Under the pieces are notes generated by a model. The model saw nothing but the letters and a program-made list of their open reading frames with translations, was not told where the DNA came from and did no database searches. A DNA stretch of 64,000 nt from an uncultured Verrucomicrobiales bacterium (GTDB lineage: Bacteria > Verrucomicrobiota > Verrucomicrobiia > Verrucomicrobiales > Akkermansiaceae), in NCBI GenBank assembly GCA_947039485.1, contig CAMQZC010000003.1, positions 1-64,000 on the forward strand, given 5' to 3'. The first letter of the stretch is position 1. Each line of letters opens with the position of its first letter. Positions 9,118 through 18,716 of this stretch are shown here, one piece after another. A program made the position numbers and the translations under genes.

Positions 9118-9999
9118 ATGAGATTACAATACTACGCCGACGAAGAAGGCGAAAGCGTCATTGGCCTTTGGATACCCAAACGCAAATGCTTCATCGACGT
9201 AACAGAGCAAGAAGACCAACTATGGAATGCCATGCAAGCTGATGGCAAGAAGCTGCGCAAGGAAATCGAGACTTGGATAGCCCAAGGTGCTAGCGATGGT
9301 GTCGAGGTTGACATGGAAGGACTTGTCCTCTCCAGCGCCCTGCATGTGCAACCAGGCACCATAGCCTGCCTCGGTCTCAGCTATGCGGATCACGCCGCCG
9401 AGTTCAATCAAGGCGAGCCCCAAGAGCCTGCTATCTTCCTCAAATCCACCTCGGCCATCAGCTCTGACCTCTCCTATGTCATCTGCCCCGAGGGCGCAAC
9501 CAAGCTCGACTATGAGGTCGAGCTCGCTGCCGTCATCGGTAGCCCCCTGCACCGCGCCAGCGAGGAGGAGGCCAAACGCTCCATCATCGGCTACACCCTG
9601 ATGTGCGACTACTCCGAGCGCAGCTACCAGCTTGAGCACGGTGGTCAATGGACCAAGGGCAAGAGCTATGATACCTTTGCCCCCTTTGGCCCCATGCTCG
9701 TCACAAAGGATGAAATCCATCATCCCGATGAGCTCACCATCCAACTCAAGGTCAATGGCGAACTACGCCAGTGCGAGAGCACTTCCAAGCTCATCTGGCC
9801 CGTCGCGCAGCTCGTTGCCTACGTCTCCCAGTTCATGACACTCAACCCTGGGGACATCGTCTCCACAGGCACCCCCGCAGGTGTCGCCATGGGCAGCAAA
9901 AATCCCGTCTACCTCAAGCCAGGTGACACTGTCGAGTTCGGCTGCGATGCCATCGGCTGGGTCACTCAGAAAGTCGAGACTGAGAGCGATTTTTCTTAA
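9118..9999 (+). CDS. Fumarylacetoacetate hydrolase family protein
   Basis: LGLSYADHAAEFNQGEPQEPAIFLKSTSAI, LDYEVELAAVIG, GDIVSTGTPAGVAMG. Confidence 0.92.
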   Translation: MRLQYYADEEGESVIGLWIPKRKCFIDVTEQEDQLWNAMQADGKKLRKEIETWIAQGASDGVEVDMEGLVLSSALHVQPGTIACLGLSYADHAAEFNQGEPQEPAIFLKSTSAISSDLSYVICPEGATKLDYEVELAAVIGSPLHRASEEEAKRSIIGYTLMCDYSERSYQLEHGGQWTKGKSYDTFAPFGPMLVTKDEIHHPDELTIQLKVNGELRQCESTSKLIWPVAQLVAYVSQFMTLNPGDIVSTGTPAGVAMGSKNPVYLKPGDTVEFGCDAIGWVTQKVETESDFS

Positions 10000-10120
10000 C
10001 ATCCTTAAAAAAACATTGAAATATCTCCGCAGCTCCTCTAAAATATGGGGAGCTTGCGGCAGACTCAAGGCCATTCACCCGCCAACATCTGCCACAGCAA
10101 TCTGATATCCCCCCTACGCA

Positions 10121-11167
10121 GTGTCCCCCATCCTCTACAAACTAGCTAAAAAAGCGCTCTTTCAACTCGACCCTGAGCGTGCTCACACTCTCACACTCTC
10201 AAGCCTGCGCGCCGCGGAGAACATGAACATTCTCTCAACCCTGATGGGTCCACCAGAGAATGACCCCATCGAGATCATGGGTCTACAATTTCCCAACCGT
10301 GTCGGTTTAGCCGCCGGTATGGACAAGGAAGCTAACTGCGTCGACGCCTTTGGTCGCATCGGCTTTGGCTTTGTCGAGGTAGGCACACTCACCCCCAAGG
10401 CGCAGCCTGGCAATCCCAAGCCCCGCGTCCATCGCTGCATCCCTCAGCAAGCTATCATCAACTATATGGGCATCAACAACCCCGGGATTGTTGAGGGTAT
10501 GGAGAATCTCTCCGCCCGCAAGAGCTTCCGCGGTGTGGTCGGTGTCAACATCAGCAAAAACACCAGCACAGCTAATGAAGACGCACGCGCAGACTACCTA
10601 TACGGTCTGCGAGCCGCTTGGTCTTACGCTGATTATATCGCCATTAATTTCTCCTGCCCCAACGTCAAGAATCTCTGCAATCTCTTACAGGCAGCACCTG
10701 CAGCGGACCTCCTTGCCAGCCTCAAAAGCGAGCAAGCCAACCTCAGCACAGAGACAGGACGCTACGTCCCCCTCGTGATGAAGATCTCACCTGACATGGG
10801 TGAGGGGCAAATTCGCGAGCTCAGCAAGGTCTTCATTGACTGCCAGCTCGACGGGCTCATCTGCACCAACACCACCACCACCCGTGGCGGAGTTGAAGGA
10901 CATCCAGCAGCCCAGCACAGTGGAGGCATGTCAGGCAAGCCCCTCTACGACAAGTCCACCGAGGTACTCGCCGCCTTTGCTAGCGAGCTTGGCGGTAGCA
11001 TCCCCATCATCGGCGTAGGAGGCATCAACAGCCCCGAGGATGCCGTTGGCAAGCTCAAGGCAGGCGCTAGCCTCGTGCAGCTCTACAGCGGATTCATCTA
11101 CCAAGGTCCCAATCTCGTGAGAGAGAGCGTACGTGCCATGCGAGCCTACACGGAGAGCCAAGGCTAA
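10121..11167 (+). CDS. pyrD: Dihydroorotate dehydrogenase (quinone)
   Basis: NRVGLAAGMDKEANCVDAFGRIGFGFVEVGTLTPKAQPGNPKPR; INFSCPNVKNL; GTG start. Confidence 0.95.
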   Translation: MSPILYKLAKKALFQLDPERAHTLTLSSLRAAENMNILSTLMGPPENDPIEIMGLQFPNRVGLAAGMDKEANCVDAFGRIGFGFVEVGTLTPKAQPGNPKPRVHRCIPQQAIINYMGINNPGIVEGMENLSARKSFRGVVGVNISKNTSTANEDARADYLYGLRAAWSYADYIAINFSCPNVKNLCNLLQAAPAADLLASLKSEQANLSTETGRYVPLVMKISPDMGEGQIRELSKVFIDCQLDGLICTNTTTTRGGVEGHPAAQHSGGMSGKPLYDKSTEVLAAFASELGGSIPIIGVGGINSPEDAVGKLKAGASLVQLYSGFIYQGPNLVRESVRAMRAYTESQG

Positions 11168-11193
11168 CACCTCTACTCTCCCCCCATTTCTAC

Positions 11194-11228
11194 AACGCGC
11201 TATGATTCCCATTCATAGCGCGTTTTTT
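11194..11228 (+). terminator. Rho-independent terminator after pyrD
   Basis: AACGCGCTATGA..TCATAGCGCGTTTTTT. Confidence 0.88.
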
Positions 11229-11320
11229 ATCTCATTTCCCATCTGACAAAAAGCACAAAAAAACCGACAAGTTGACACATATTGTTCTTCCCTGAGAGCG
11301 GTAAATCAGCTATACTATGG

Positions 11321-11347
11321 CTCGGTACATGTAACCCTTGTACCGAG
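11321..11347 (+). promoter_or_regulatory. Inverted repeat in argG 5' region
   Basis: CTCGGTACA-9 nt-TGTACCGAG, ends 6 nt before argG ATG. Confidence 0.5.
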
Positions 11348-11353
11348 ATTGAC

Positions 11354-12643
11354 ATGAAGATTGTTCTTGCATATTCTGGTGGTCTTGACACATCCGTTCT
11401 ACTGGTGTGGCTCAAGGAGAAGTACAACGCCGAAATCATTGCTTACTGCGCTGACGTAGGTCAGGCAGACGAGCTTGACGGTATCGTTGAAAAAGCACTC
11501 GCAACAGGTGCATCTAAGTGCATCATTGGCGACCTTAAGGCCGACTTTGCTGCCAACTATATTTTCCCCATGTTCCAAGCGAACGCCGTCTATGAAGGCC
11601 GCTACTTGCTTGGCACATCTATCGCTCGCCCCTGCATCTCTAAGGCAATGGTTGAGCTCGCTATCGCAGAAGGCGCAGACGCCATCGCTCATGGCGCAAC
11701 AGGCAAGGGCAATGACCAAGTTCGCTTTGAGCTTGCTATCAATGCACTGGCTCCCCAGCTTGACGTCATCGCCCCATGGCGTATGAAGGAATGGCGCGAT
11801 CAGTTCCCAGGCCGCTCCGAGATGATCGAGTACGCCGAGAAGCACAACATCGCTATCCGTCAGAGCATGAAGAAGCCCTACTCCATGGACCGCAACCTCC
11901 TGCACATCTCCTATGAGGCAGGTATGCTTGAGGACACATGGTACGACGCAACAACAGAAGTTGACCGCGAGATGTACCTACTCTCCACAGCTCCTGAGGA
12001 TGCACCTGACTGCCCCGAGTATCTCGAAATGCTTTTTGCAAAGGGCGACATCGTCGGTCTTAAAAACGAAAATCTCAGCAGCATCATGGCTGAAGTAGGC
12101 TGCAGGTCGACAGGTGAGCAAGACGGCTACACACTGCTTGACCCCCTCAGCGTCATGCTCGTCCTTAATGTCCTTGGCGGCAAACACGGTATTGGCCGCG
12201 TAGACGTCGTGGAAAACCGCTTCGTCGGTATGAAGAGCCGCGGTATCTATGAGACACCGGGTGGCACAATCCTCCTTGCCGCTCACCGCGACATCGAGAC
12301 CCTCACCATGGACCGCGAAGCCCAAAAGCTGCGTGACTCCCTCATCACAGACTACGCAACCATGGTCTACAATGGCTTCTGGTTCGCCCCTGAGCGTGAG
12401 GCCCTCCAAGCCCTCGTCACATCGACACAGCAAACGGTCAACGGCGAAGTACGCGTCAAGCTCTACAAGGGCAACGTCATCAACGCAGGTCGCCGCAGCA
12501 GCAGCAACTCCCTCTACAACTACGCCATGGCCACCATGGAAGCAGACTACACAGAGGAAGACTACAACCAAGATGACGCTAGCGGCTTCATCCACCTCAA
12601 CGGCCTGAGGCTCAAGCAGTTCAGCCGAGTGAACAACAAGTAA
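11354..12643 (+). CDS. argG: Argininosuccinate synthase
   Basis: [34 protein letters not shown]. Confidence 0.96.
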   Translation: MKIVLAYSGGLDTSVLLVWLKEKYNAEIIAYCADVGQADELDGIVEKALATGASKCIIGDLKADFAANYIFPMFQANAVYEGRYLLGTSIARPCISKAMVELAIAEGADAIAHGATGKGNDQVRFELAINALAPQLDVIAPWRMKEWRDQFPGRSEMIEYAEKHNIAIRQSMKKPYSMDRNLLHISYEAGMLEDTWYDATTEVDREMYLLSTAPEDAPDCPEYLEMLFAKGDIVGLKNENLSSIMAEVGCRSTGEQDGYTLLDPLSVMLVLNVLGGKHGIGRVDVVENRFVGMKSRGIYETPGGTILLAAHRDIETLTMDREAQKLRDSLITDYATMVYNGFWFAPEREALQALVTSTQQTVNGEVRVKLYKGNVINAGRRSSSNSLYNYAMATMEADYTEEDYNQDDASGFIHLNGLRLKQFSRVNNK

Positions 12644-12651
12644 ACTTATTC

Positions 12652-12690
12652 TAAAAGCCGCCCTTTTTTTAAAAAGGGCGGCTTTTTTTA
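12652..12690 (+). terminator. Rho-independent terminator after argG
   Basis: AAAAGCCGCCCTTTTT/AAAAAGGGCGGCTTTTTTT. Confidence 0.9.
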
Positions 12691-12702
12691 TTATAAAAAA
12701 TC

Positions 12703-13740
12703 ATGAGCAACGCTCTCCCCAAGCTCAGCTACGTACTTCTCGCCCACAATCGAGAGCAATACATTCGTGCGGCAATTGAGAGCGCTTTTGCTCAAGATTA
12801 TAAGGGGGAACTCGAGTACATCTTTAGCGACGACTGCTCCACGGATGGCAGCTATGCGATCATGCAGGAATGCGTAGCCAACTACAACGGCAAGCGCAAA
12901 ATCATCCTCACTCAGACAGCGCAGAATGGGCATCTCGCCCTCCACACCAACCACGCAATCAGTTTCGTAAGCCTCGATAGTGACTGGATAATCCGCGCTG
13001 ATGACGATGACTACTCCAGCATCGACCGCTGCAGTCTTATCGGCAAAGCAATTGCGGATAACTCAGGCTGCAGTTACATCGTCACAGCTGTGAAAAAATT
13101 TGATGACAGCATGGACGCAGACATTCTCAATGAATCAATGCAACCAGCACAATCAGTAGATACGAGCTACCGCATTGCCGACATCAACACAGGCTGCGAC
13201 CCCATTAAGAATCATAACCCTCGTGATTATTCCTACAAGGCATGGCACATGGATTGCTTCCGACAATTTGGAGGACTCCATGCTGATGGCTACTATGTGG
13301 ACGATCTCTGCTGCTACTTCCGCGCCAGCATACTTGGCTATGGCGTGTATATCGAAGGAGCCACAGCTGTATTCATGCGCACGGGCAGCAATAACATGTG
13401 CCGAGGTGGCGATGACAACTCGCGCGGCTACCAATCCATCATCAGGCTTGAGCGCTTCACCGACAAGTACTACAACCTCACGTTCATCCCACTCAAAGAA
13501 GATATTGCAGCCTACGCAAACTATCTCAATGAGAGATCTATAGAAGCTAATGAGTTCATGAACCAGCTAGATGAAGAAATCCAAAAGCGCATCATGCTAG
13601 CTAGCTACTGGCGCAACGGAACAATTAACCGCCTTAACCTGCGACGCAGGATGGGAGCCAAAGGTGTTTTTAGCCTCTTACGCTGCCTTCCCTTGCCTCT
13701 CTTTGCTCTAATCCAAGCCTGCTATCGCAAGCTGAAATAA
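12703..13740 (+). CDS. Glycosyltransferase family 2
   Basis: LSYVLLAHNREQYIRAAIESAFAQDY..LEYIFSDDCSTDGS..RADDDDYS. Confidence 0.88.
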   Translation: MSNALPKLSYVLLAHNREQYIRAAIESAFAQDYKGELEYIFSDDCSTDGSYAIMQECVANYNGKRKIILTQTAQNGHLALHTNHAISFVSLDSDWIIRADDDDYSSIDRCSLIGKAIADNSGCSYIVTAVKKFDDSMDADILNESMQPAQSVDTSYRIADINTGCDPIKNHNPRDYSYKAWHMDCFRQFGGLHADGYYVDDLCCYFRASILGYGVYIEGATAVFMRTGSNNMCRGGDDNSRGYQSIIRLERFTDKYYNLTFIPLKEDIAAYANYLNERSIEANEFMNQLDEEIQKRIMLASYWRNGTINRLNLRRRMGAKGVFSLLRCLPLPLFALIQACYRKLK

Positions 13741-13747
13741 AATAACT

Positions 13748-14071
13748 ATGAGTTCTCGCCAAAAAATAACCATATTGGCAGACTACCCTACATGGTTGAT
13801 AGATCCAAGTATTCCCCAACTACGCCATCTGACGAGCCACACTCAGTGATGATTTTGAGGCACGAAACGATTACAACACACACTGGATTACCCGCCGAAT
13901 GGGGCTCTCCCAAAAAATCATAATCTTTATCTCAACTCAAATAATGTGAAGTATTACACCTGCTTGTTTGATATTCCTCGCAATGTAACAACTTTTTCTT
14001 TGATTCATCAATACATCCTCCAATATCTAGAAGATTTTTCTCTCATTTCACAAAACAAACAACACCAACAT
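13748..14071 (+). pseudogene. Decayed glycosyltransferase-like gene remnant
   Basis: MSSRQKITILADYPTWLIDPSIPQLRHLTSHTQ* in frame 0; DDFEARNDYNTHWITRRMGLSQK in +1; KYYTCLFDIPRN.. back in frame 0; multiple stops. Confidence 0.45.
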
Positions 14072-15235
14072 ATGACTGATCCTCTCTCCGTACTCTTCCA
14101 CCCTCGCGCTTTTTGGGAAAAAAAAATCAGTGGTGTAGCTCGCTATGTCTGTGAACTAACACAGGAACTGCTTCATCAGGGAGTATCTGTGCATATTCCC
14201 ATCCGCGACACACCCACTGAATATCTACTCAACGCCAGCTATTTCTCAGAAATGGCAGCATCGACACCAACACCCTCCCCCCTGCTCAAAGCAATTTGTC
14301 AAATTGGCTGCAAGTACGAGAAACAAGGGCGCTTTCGACGACTCATCAGGCGACATGAGGGTATAAAAGCATTACAACAAGGAGGGTATGATCTCATACA
14401 TCCCACACATAACAACTCGTTGGAAATACTAAAATATCGCGGAAAAACACCCTTAGTAGTTACCGTGCATGATATGACCCATGAGTTACTCCCGCAAAGT
14501 TTTCACCCAAAAGACCCCTCCGCCTACCGCAAAAAAATCATGGTTGATGCAGCGGATCGAGTCATAGCAATATCCCAGCAAACGAAAGACGATCTCGTGC
14601 GCATCTGTGGCACAAACCCGAACAAAATTGATGTCATTCACCACGGCAACTCACTCATTTTGCCAGAGGGATACAAAAATCACCAACTCAACACACCTGA
14701 AGAATACCTACTCTTTGTGGGTCAACGTTTTGGCTATAAAAATTTCACACGCTTCCTGAGAGTATTTGCTCAATTAAAGGAAACACAGAGAGACTTACAC
14801 CTTATTTGTGCTGGAGGTGGTGCATTTACCACGGAAGAAAATATACTCATGCGACAACTAGGAATCTCAGACGTGGTCACTCAAAACTGGGTTACCGATG
14901 AGGAATTAGCCATACTTTATAACAGAGCAAAGGCATTTATTTACCCATCTGAATACGAAGGTTTTGGTTTACCTATACTCGAAGCTTTTGCATGTGAAGC
15001 TCCCGTACTTTGCTCCAGAGCTAGCTGTTTCCCTGAAGTTGCTGGAGATGCTGCTCTTTATTTTGACCCCTGCAGCGATGAGTCAATGCTACATAGCCTC
15101 AACCTTGTCTGTAACGATGAAGCTATACGCCAAAATCTCATACATAAAGGCATAGAACGTGTGTCCCTATTTAGCTGGAATAAATGCGCAACAAAAACAC
15201 GACACTGTTACCAAAAAACCATACTCAGCACATGA
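14072..15235 (+). CDS. Glycosyltransferase family 4 (group 1)
   Basis: GVARYVCELTQEL, VVTVHDMTHE, DRVIAISQQTKDDL, FIYPSEYEGFGLPILEAFACEAPVL. Confidence 0.9.
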   Translation: MTDPLSVLFHPRAFWEKKISGVARYVCELTQELLHQGVSVHIPIRDTPTEYLLNASYFSEMAASTPTPSPLLKAICQIGCKYEKQGRFRRLIRRHEGIKALQQGGYDLIHPTHNNSLEILKYRGKTPLVVTVHDMTHELLPQSFHPKDPSAYRKKIMVDAADRVIAISQQTKDDLVRICGTNPNKIDVIHHGNSLILPEGYKNHQLNTPEEYLLFVGQRFGYKNFTRFLRVFAQLKETQRDLHLICAGGGAFTTEENILMRQLGISDVVTQNWVTDEELAILYNRAKAFIYPSEYEGFGLPILEAFACEAPVLCSRASCFPEVAGDAALYFDPCSDESMLHSLNLVCNDEAIRQNLIHKGIERVSLFSWNKCATKTRHCYQKTILST

Positions 15236-15855
15236 TTAAAGTTATCAAAAAGAGCCTCTTCATCCTCATCTACAAAGCGGGTGAACTCTACCTACGACAC
15301 AAAGGGGTCAGCACAGGCGCAGACTGCCGCGTCCTCGGTAAAGCATTTGTCAAAAAACACCCTAGTTCCAGCATTAGTATAGGCTCGGGCTGCAACCTTA
15401 TCTCAAGCGTGCGCTTCCACCCCATGTGTAATCAACCTGTGCGCTTCAACACAACGAGCGCCGCGGCGCGCATTGAGCTTGCTGACCATGTAGGCATCAC
15501 TGGAGCTAGCCTCAATTGCAGCCTCCTCATCCGCATCGGTTCAAAGTGCATGATTGGACCCGATGTCTATATCCGAGATGATGATGGGCATATGCCCGGC
15601 CCTGATGGCACATGGCCAGGCTGCGACCATCTCTCCGCTTTCGCCCGTCCCGTCATCATCGAAGAGAGTTGCTTTATTGGCACCAAGGCAATCATCCTCA
15701 AGGGTGTCACCATCGGTCGTGGTAGCGTCGTCGCCGCTGGCTGCGTCGTCTCCAAGGACATCCCGTCCGAGCACCTTGCCTTTGGCAACCCCATGCAGCT
15801 GCGCCCCCTACCTGAGAATCTCAAGTACAAGAACGACGGCGAGGCAGCAATGTAA
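15232..15855 (+). CDS. Hexapeptide-repeat acyltransferase (LbetaH, WbbJ-like)
   Basis: IGSKCMIGPDVYIRDDDGH, GVTIGRGSVVAAGCVVSKDIP; ATGA overlap with upstream GT4. Confidence 0.88.
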   Translation: MIKVIKKSLFILIYKAGELYLRHKGVSTGADCRVLGKAFVKKHPSSSISIGSGCNLISSVRFHPMCNQPVRFNTTSAAARIELADHVGITGASLNCSLLIRIGSKCMIGPDVYIRDDDGHMPGPDGTWPGCDHLSAFARPVIIEESCFIGTKAIILKGVTIGRGSVVAAGCVVSKDIPSEHLAFGNPMQLRPLPENLKYKNDGEAAM

Positions 15856-16948
15856 GCCTGCGCCACAGACCCTCCAGTGGGCCATATTGGAAATAGTGCA
15901 TCCAGAGAGCACAAGCAAGCAATTGCGCAAGGTAGAGGAGTATCCCTATCGTCATGACATCGAGACTCGAGAGTGTAGCACCCAGCCCCAGACCCCAACC
16001 TGCGAGCAAGTAGGTCATCACGATACTCTGCGAGATGTAGCAGCTCAGGGTGCATCGACCCATCGCACATAGAGGACGAATTACGCGGATCATCCATGAC
16101 TGCATCAGCAATAGACTGAGGCTAGCCGCAAAAAAGAGGGCGTAGCTTTCGCTATAGAAAATCTTGAGCAGCACAGGGAAGCGCTCTTGCAGAGGGCTGA
16201 GGCAGACCCCTTGGATCATCAGTGTAAGCAGCAACAACGCAAGACTCATACCAGCCAAAGCACGAGGCTTATTCATGATACCACTGCGACCAGCAATAAT
16301 GCCCAGCACAAGCATCGAGAGCACGCCTAGCAGCCTATTGCTCCATATCATATAGAGGAACGCATGATACAGTCCCTCCCAAATATTCCAAGATGCCAAA
16401 TCCCACCAACTTGAGCCTAAGCTAGAGGGCATGGATGGTAGATGAATGCTACGACAAAGATCCTCATACCAGAGGAATAAGAAGTCTGACTGATGCCAAT
16501 AATCATTCCACATCGCCTGTGGAGCCAGCAAGAAGATGGTGGCCAAGAGCCAGAGCCAACGCGTTGAGATCTTATAGAGAGGAACGAGAATCAAGCCCAT
16601 CACAGCAAAGATCATCAGGATATCCCCACTGTAGAAAAGGCGGTGTAGGAACCCAAATACCATCAATATAATCAAGCGCCAAATATACGGAACCCGGAAA
16701 TCAACGCCTCGCGACTCAGCGCGGCTCAGCTGCAGGTAAAAGCTCAGGCCAAAGAGGAAGGAAAAAAGCAGATACGCCTTGCCCAAGAGGAAGTACTCGT
16801 AGGAGAAATGAGCCAGACTAGCAAGCCACGAGCCCTCGTGCACAGAGCTAAATAAATTGTAATAGTCATGGCAATGCACCATCAGCACGGCAAAGAGAGC
16901 AATGGCTCTCAGCGCGTCGAGATGGGCTAGTCGGGACGAGTTCATCAA
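15821..16948 (-). CDS. DUF418/YeiB-like membrane protein
   Basis: RLAHLDALRAIALFAVLMVH, multiple TM helices, C-terminal GPLEGLWRRLT. Confidence 0.85.
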   Translation of the reverse strand: MMNSSRLAHLDALRAIALFAVLMVHCHDYYNLFSSVHEGSWLASLAHFSYEYFLLGKAYLLFSFLFGLSFYLQLSRAESRGVDFRVPYIWRLIILMVFGFLHRLFYSGDILMIFAVMGLILVPLYKISTRWLWLLATIFLLAPQAMWNDYWHQSDFLFLWYEDLCRSIHLPSMPSSLGSSWWDLASWNIWEGLYHAFLYMIWSNRLLGVLSMLVLGIIAGRSGIMNKPRALAGMSLALLLLTLMIQGVCLSPLQERFPVLLKIFYSESYALFFAASLSLLLMQSWMIRVIRPLCAMGRCTLSCYISQSIVMTYLLAGWGLGLGATLSSLDVMTIGILLYLAQLLACALWMHYFQYGPLEGLWRRLTLLPRRRSCT

Positions 16949-18114
16949 TGCATCTCATCAATCACACGGGCAGCTTGCTCGCGAGCCCAAGAATCATCCT
17001 CAATAATCATCCTGAGTTCCCCCTGATAATCTCGAGGAGTTGATGATGCGAGCACGCGCTCTACAGTCCGCCAAATACCAGCAAAACTCACGCGCCCTGC
17101 AACAAAGGCCTCAACAGCCACTTCATTAGCGGCATTGTACATTGCAGGCATTGTCCCTCCCTGCAAGCCAGCCTCACGAGCCAAACCAAGCGCAGGGAAA
17201 TCATCCCAGCGTGGTGCTTCAAAATGCAGGCTACTCAGCTTAGCCAAATCGAGCTGATGCAGGGAGTTTGGTAGGCGATGGGGCCAACTCACCGCATATT
17301 GGATGGGGAAGCACATATCGCTAGCGCTGAGCTGCGCAAGAATTGATCCATCGCGATACTCGACCAATGAGTGAACGATGCTCTGGGGGTGTACAATCAC
17401 ATCCACGCGATCCATGGGGATACCAAAGAGCCAGCGCGCCTCAATCATCTCGAGCCCCTTGTTGAACATCGTGGCGGAGTCGATCGTAATCTTCTGCCCC
17501 ATCTGCCATGTTGGGTGCTTGAGAGCCTGTGCGAGCGTGACCATCTCCAACTCAGCAGCAGGCGTCTGGCGAAAGGGGCCACCGCTAGCGGTGAGTATCA
17601 GGCGACTGACCTCATCAGCTCCTCCCTTGTGCCCTTGAAGGCATTGAAAAATTGCATTATGCTCGCTATCCACAGGCAGCACAGCCACGCCCTTGTCAGC
17701 AGCGCGCTTCATCACAACCTCACCAGCCATCACGAGAATCTCCTTGGAGGCAATCGCCAAGTCCTTGCCCGCATCAATGGCGGCAAGCGTTGGTGCGAGA
17801 CCAGCCGTTCCGATGATCGCGACAAGCAGCATATCTGACTCGGGGAGGCAAGAGAGCTCGCAGAGCCCCTCAGCTCCAGCCAGAATAGTCACATCTGAGG
17901 GCAGTAATGCACGCAGCTCAGCCACGCGACTCTCATCGTAGATGCAGACCTGCTTCACAGCAAACTCACGAGCCTGCTCAGCGAGCAATTTCGTATTGCT
18001 GTGAGCCGCCAAGCCAACAACCTCCATACATTCAGGGATATCACGTGCGACCTTGAGGGCACTTGTGCCGATGCTACCTGTAGAGCCGAGGATGACGACT
18101 TGACGTTTCTTCAT
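16945..18114 (-). CDS. dxr: 1-deoxy-D-xylulose 5-phosphate reductoisomerase
   Basis: VVILGSTGSIGTSALKV, ALANKE-type IASKEILVMAGE, LPVDSEHNAIFQCLQG, MGQKITIDSATMFNKGLE. Confidence 0.96.
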   Translation of the reverse strand: MKKRQVVILGSTGSIGTSALKVARDIPECMEVVGLAAHSNTKLLAEQAREFAVKQVCIYDESRVAELRALLPSDVTILAGAEGLCELSCLPESDMLLVAIIGTAGLAPTLAAIDAGKDLAIASKEILVMAGEVVMKRAADKGVAVLPVDSEHNAIFQCLQGHKGGADEVSRLILTASGGPFRQTPAAELEMVTLAQALKHPTWQMGQKITIDSATMFNKGLEMIEARWLFGIPMDRVDVIVHPQSIVHSLVEYRDGSILAQLSASDMCFPIQYAVSWPHRLPNSLHQLDLAKLSSLHFEAPRWDDFPALGLAREAGLQGGTMPAMYNAANEVAVEAFVAGRVSFAGIWRTVERVLASSTPRDYQGELRMIIEDDSWAREQAARVIDEMH

Positions 18115-18140
18115 AACTGGATTTGATTCTAACACAGACA

Positions 18141-18665
18141 CTATACCTTATCAAGCCCCCTCTGCAGGAAGTAAAGTCCTGTATAGACACGAGGGTCTAT
18201 CGACTTACCTGCCTGCATCTGCTGAGCTAACCAAGACTCAATCTCGCTCTCAGCAATTTCGTGAACGATAATATTTTCACCATCAACACCACCACCTACA
18301 TGTAGACGACGCAAATCGGTAGCGAGGTAAAAGGCAATCTGCTCAGAGCTAAGCCCTGGGGATGAGGGACCGCGAAAGAGCAGCTCAATCTCCCCGGCCT
18401 CATAGCCAGTCTCCTCCAGCAACTCGCGTCGAGCGGCGGTAGCTTCCTTCTCTGGTCCCTGATCACCACAGAGTCCCGCCGGAAAGCAGATACTCTGCGC
18501 CCCGATGGGTGGGCGAAACTCCTCTACCAGCAGGATGCTGCCATCGGGCGTGCGCGCAAAAATCATAGCTGCTGCCGCATCATTCACGCGAGCGCAGTAC
18601 TCCCAGCCAGAAGCTGTTGCACGAAGCTCCAGAAATCGGCCTTGATATTGAATCTTGTCCATCAA
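18141..18665 (-). CDS. NUDIX hydrolase (ADP-ribose pyrophosphatase-like)
   Basis: NUDIX box: GLCGDQGPEKEATAARRELLEETGYEAGEIE. Confidence 0.9.
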   Translation of the reverse strand: MMDKIQYQGRFLELRATASGWEYCARVNDAAAAMIFARTPDGSILLVEEFRPPIGAQSICFPAGLCGDQGPEKEATAARRELLEETGYEAGEIELLFRGPSSPGLSSEQIAFYLATDLRRLHVGGGVDGENIIVHEIAESEIESWLAQQMQAGKSIDPRVYTGLYFLQRGLDKV

Positions 18666-18701
18666 ATAAAAAAGGCGGTGATTCCATAAGAACCACCGCC
18701 T
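18666..18701 (-). terminator. Terminator after ilvE
   Basis: GGCGGTG..CACCGCC with T-run on minus strand. Confidence 0.8.
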
Positions 18702-18716
18702 CGTTGTATAAACTTA

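Noticed and set aside
13946-14071. N-terminal 42 codons of the 429-aa GT4 ORF
   Set aside because: GTG start inside decayed sequence; GT4 homology begins at MTDPLSVLFHPRAFW (14072).
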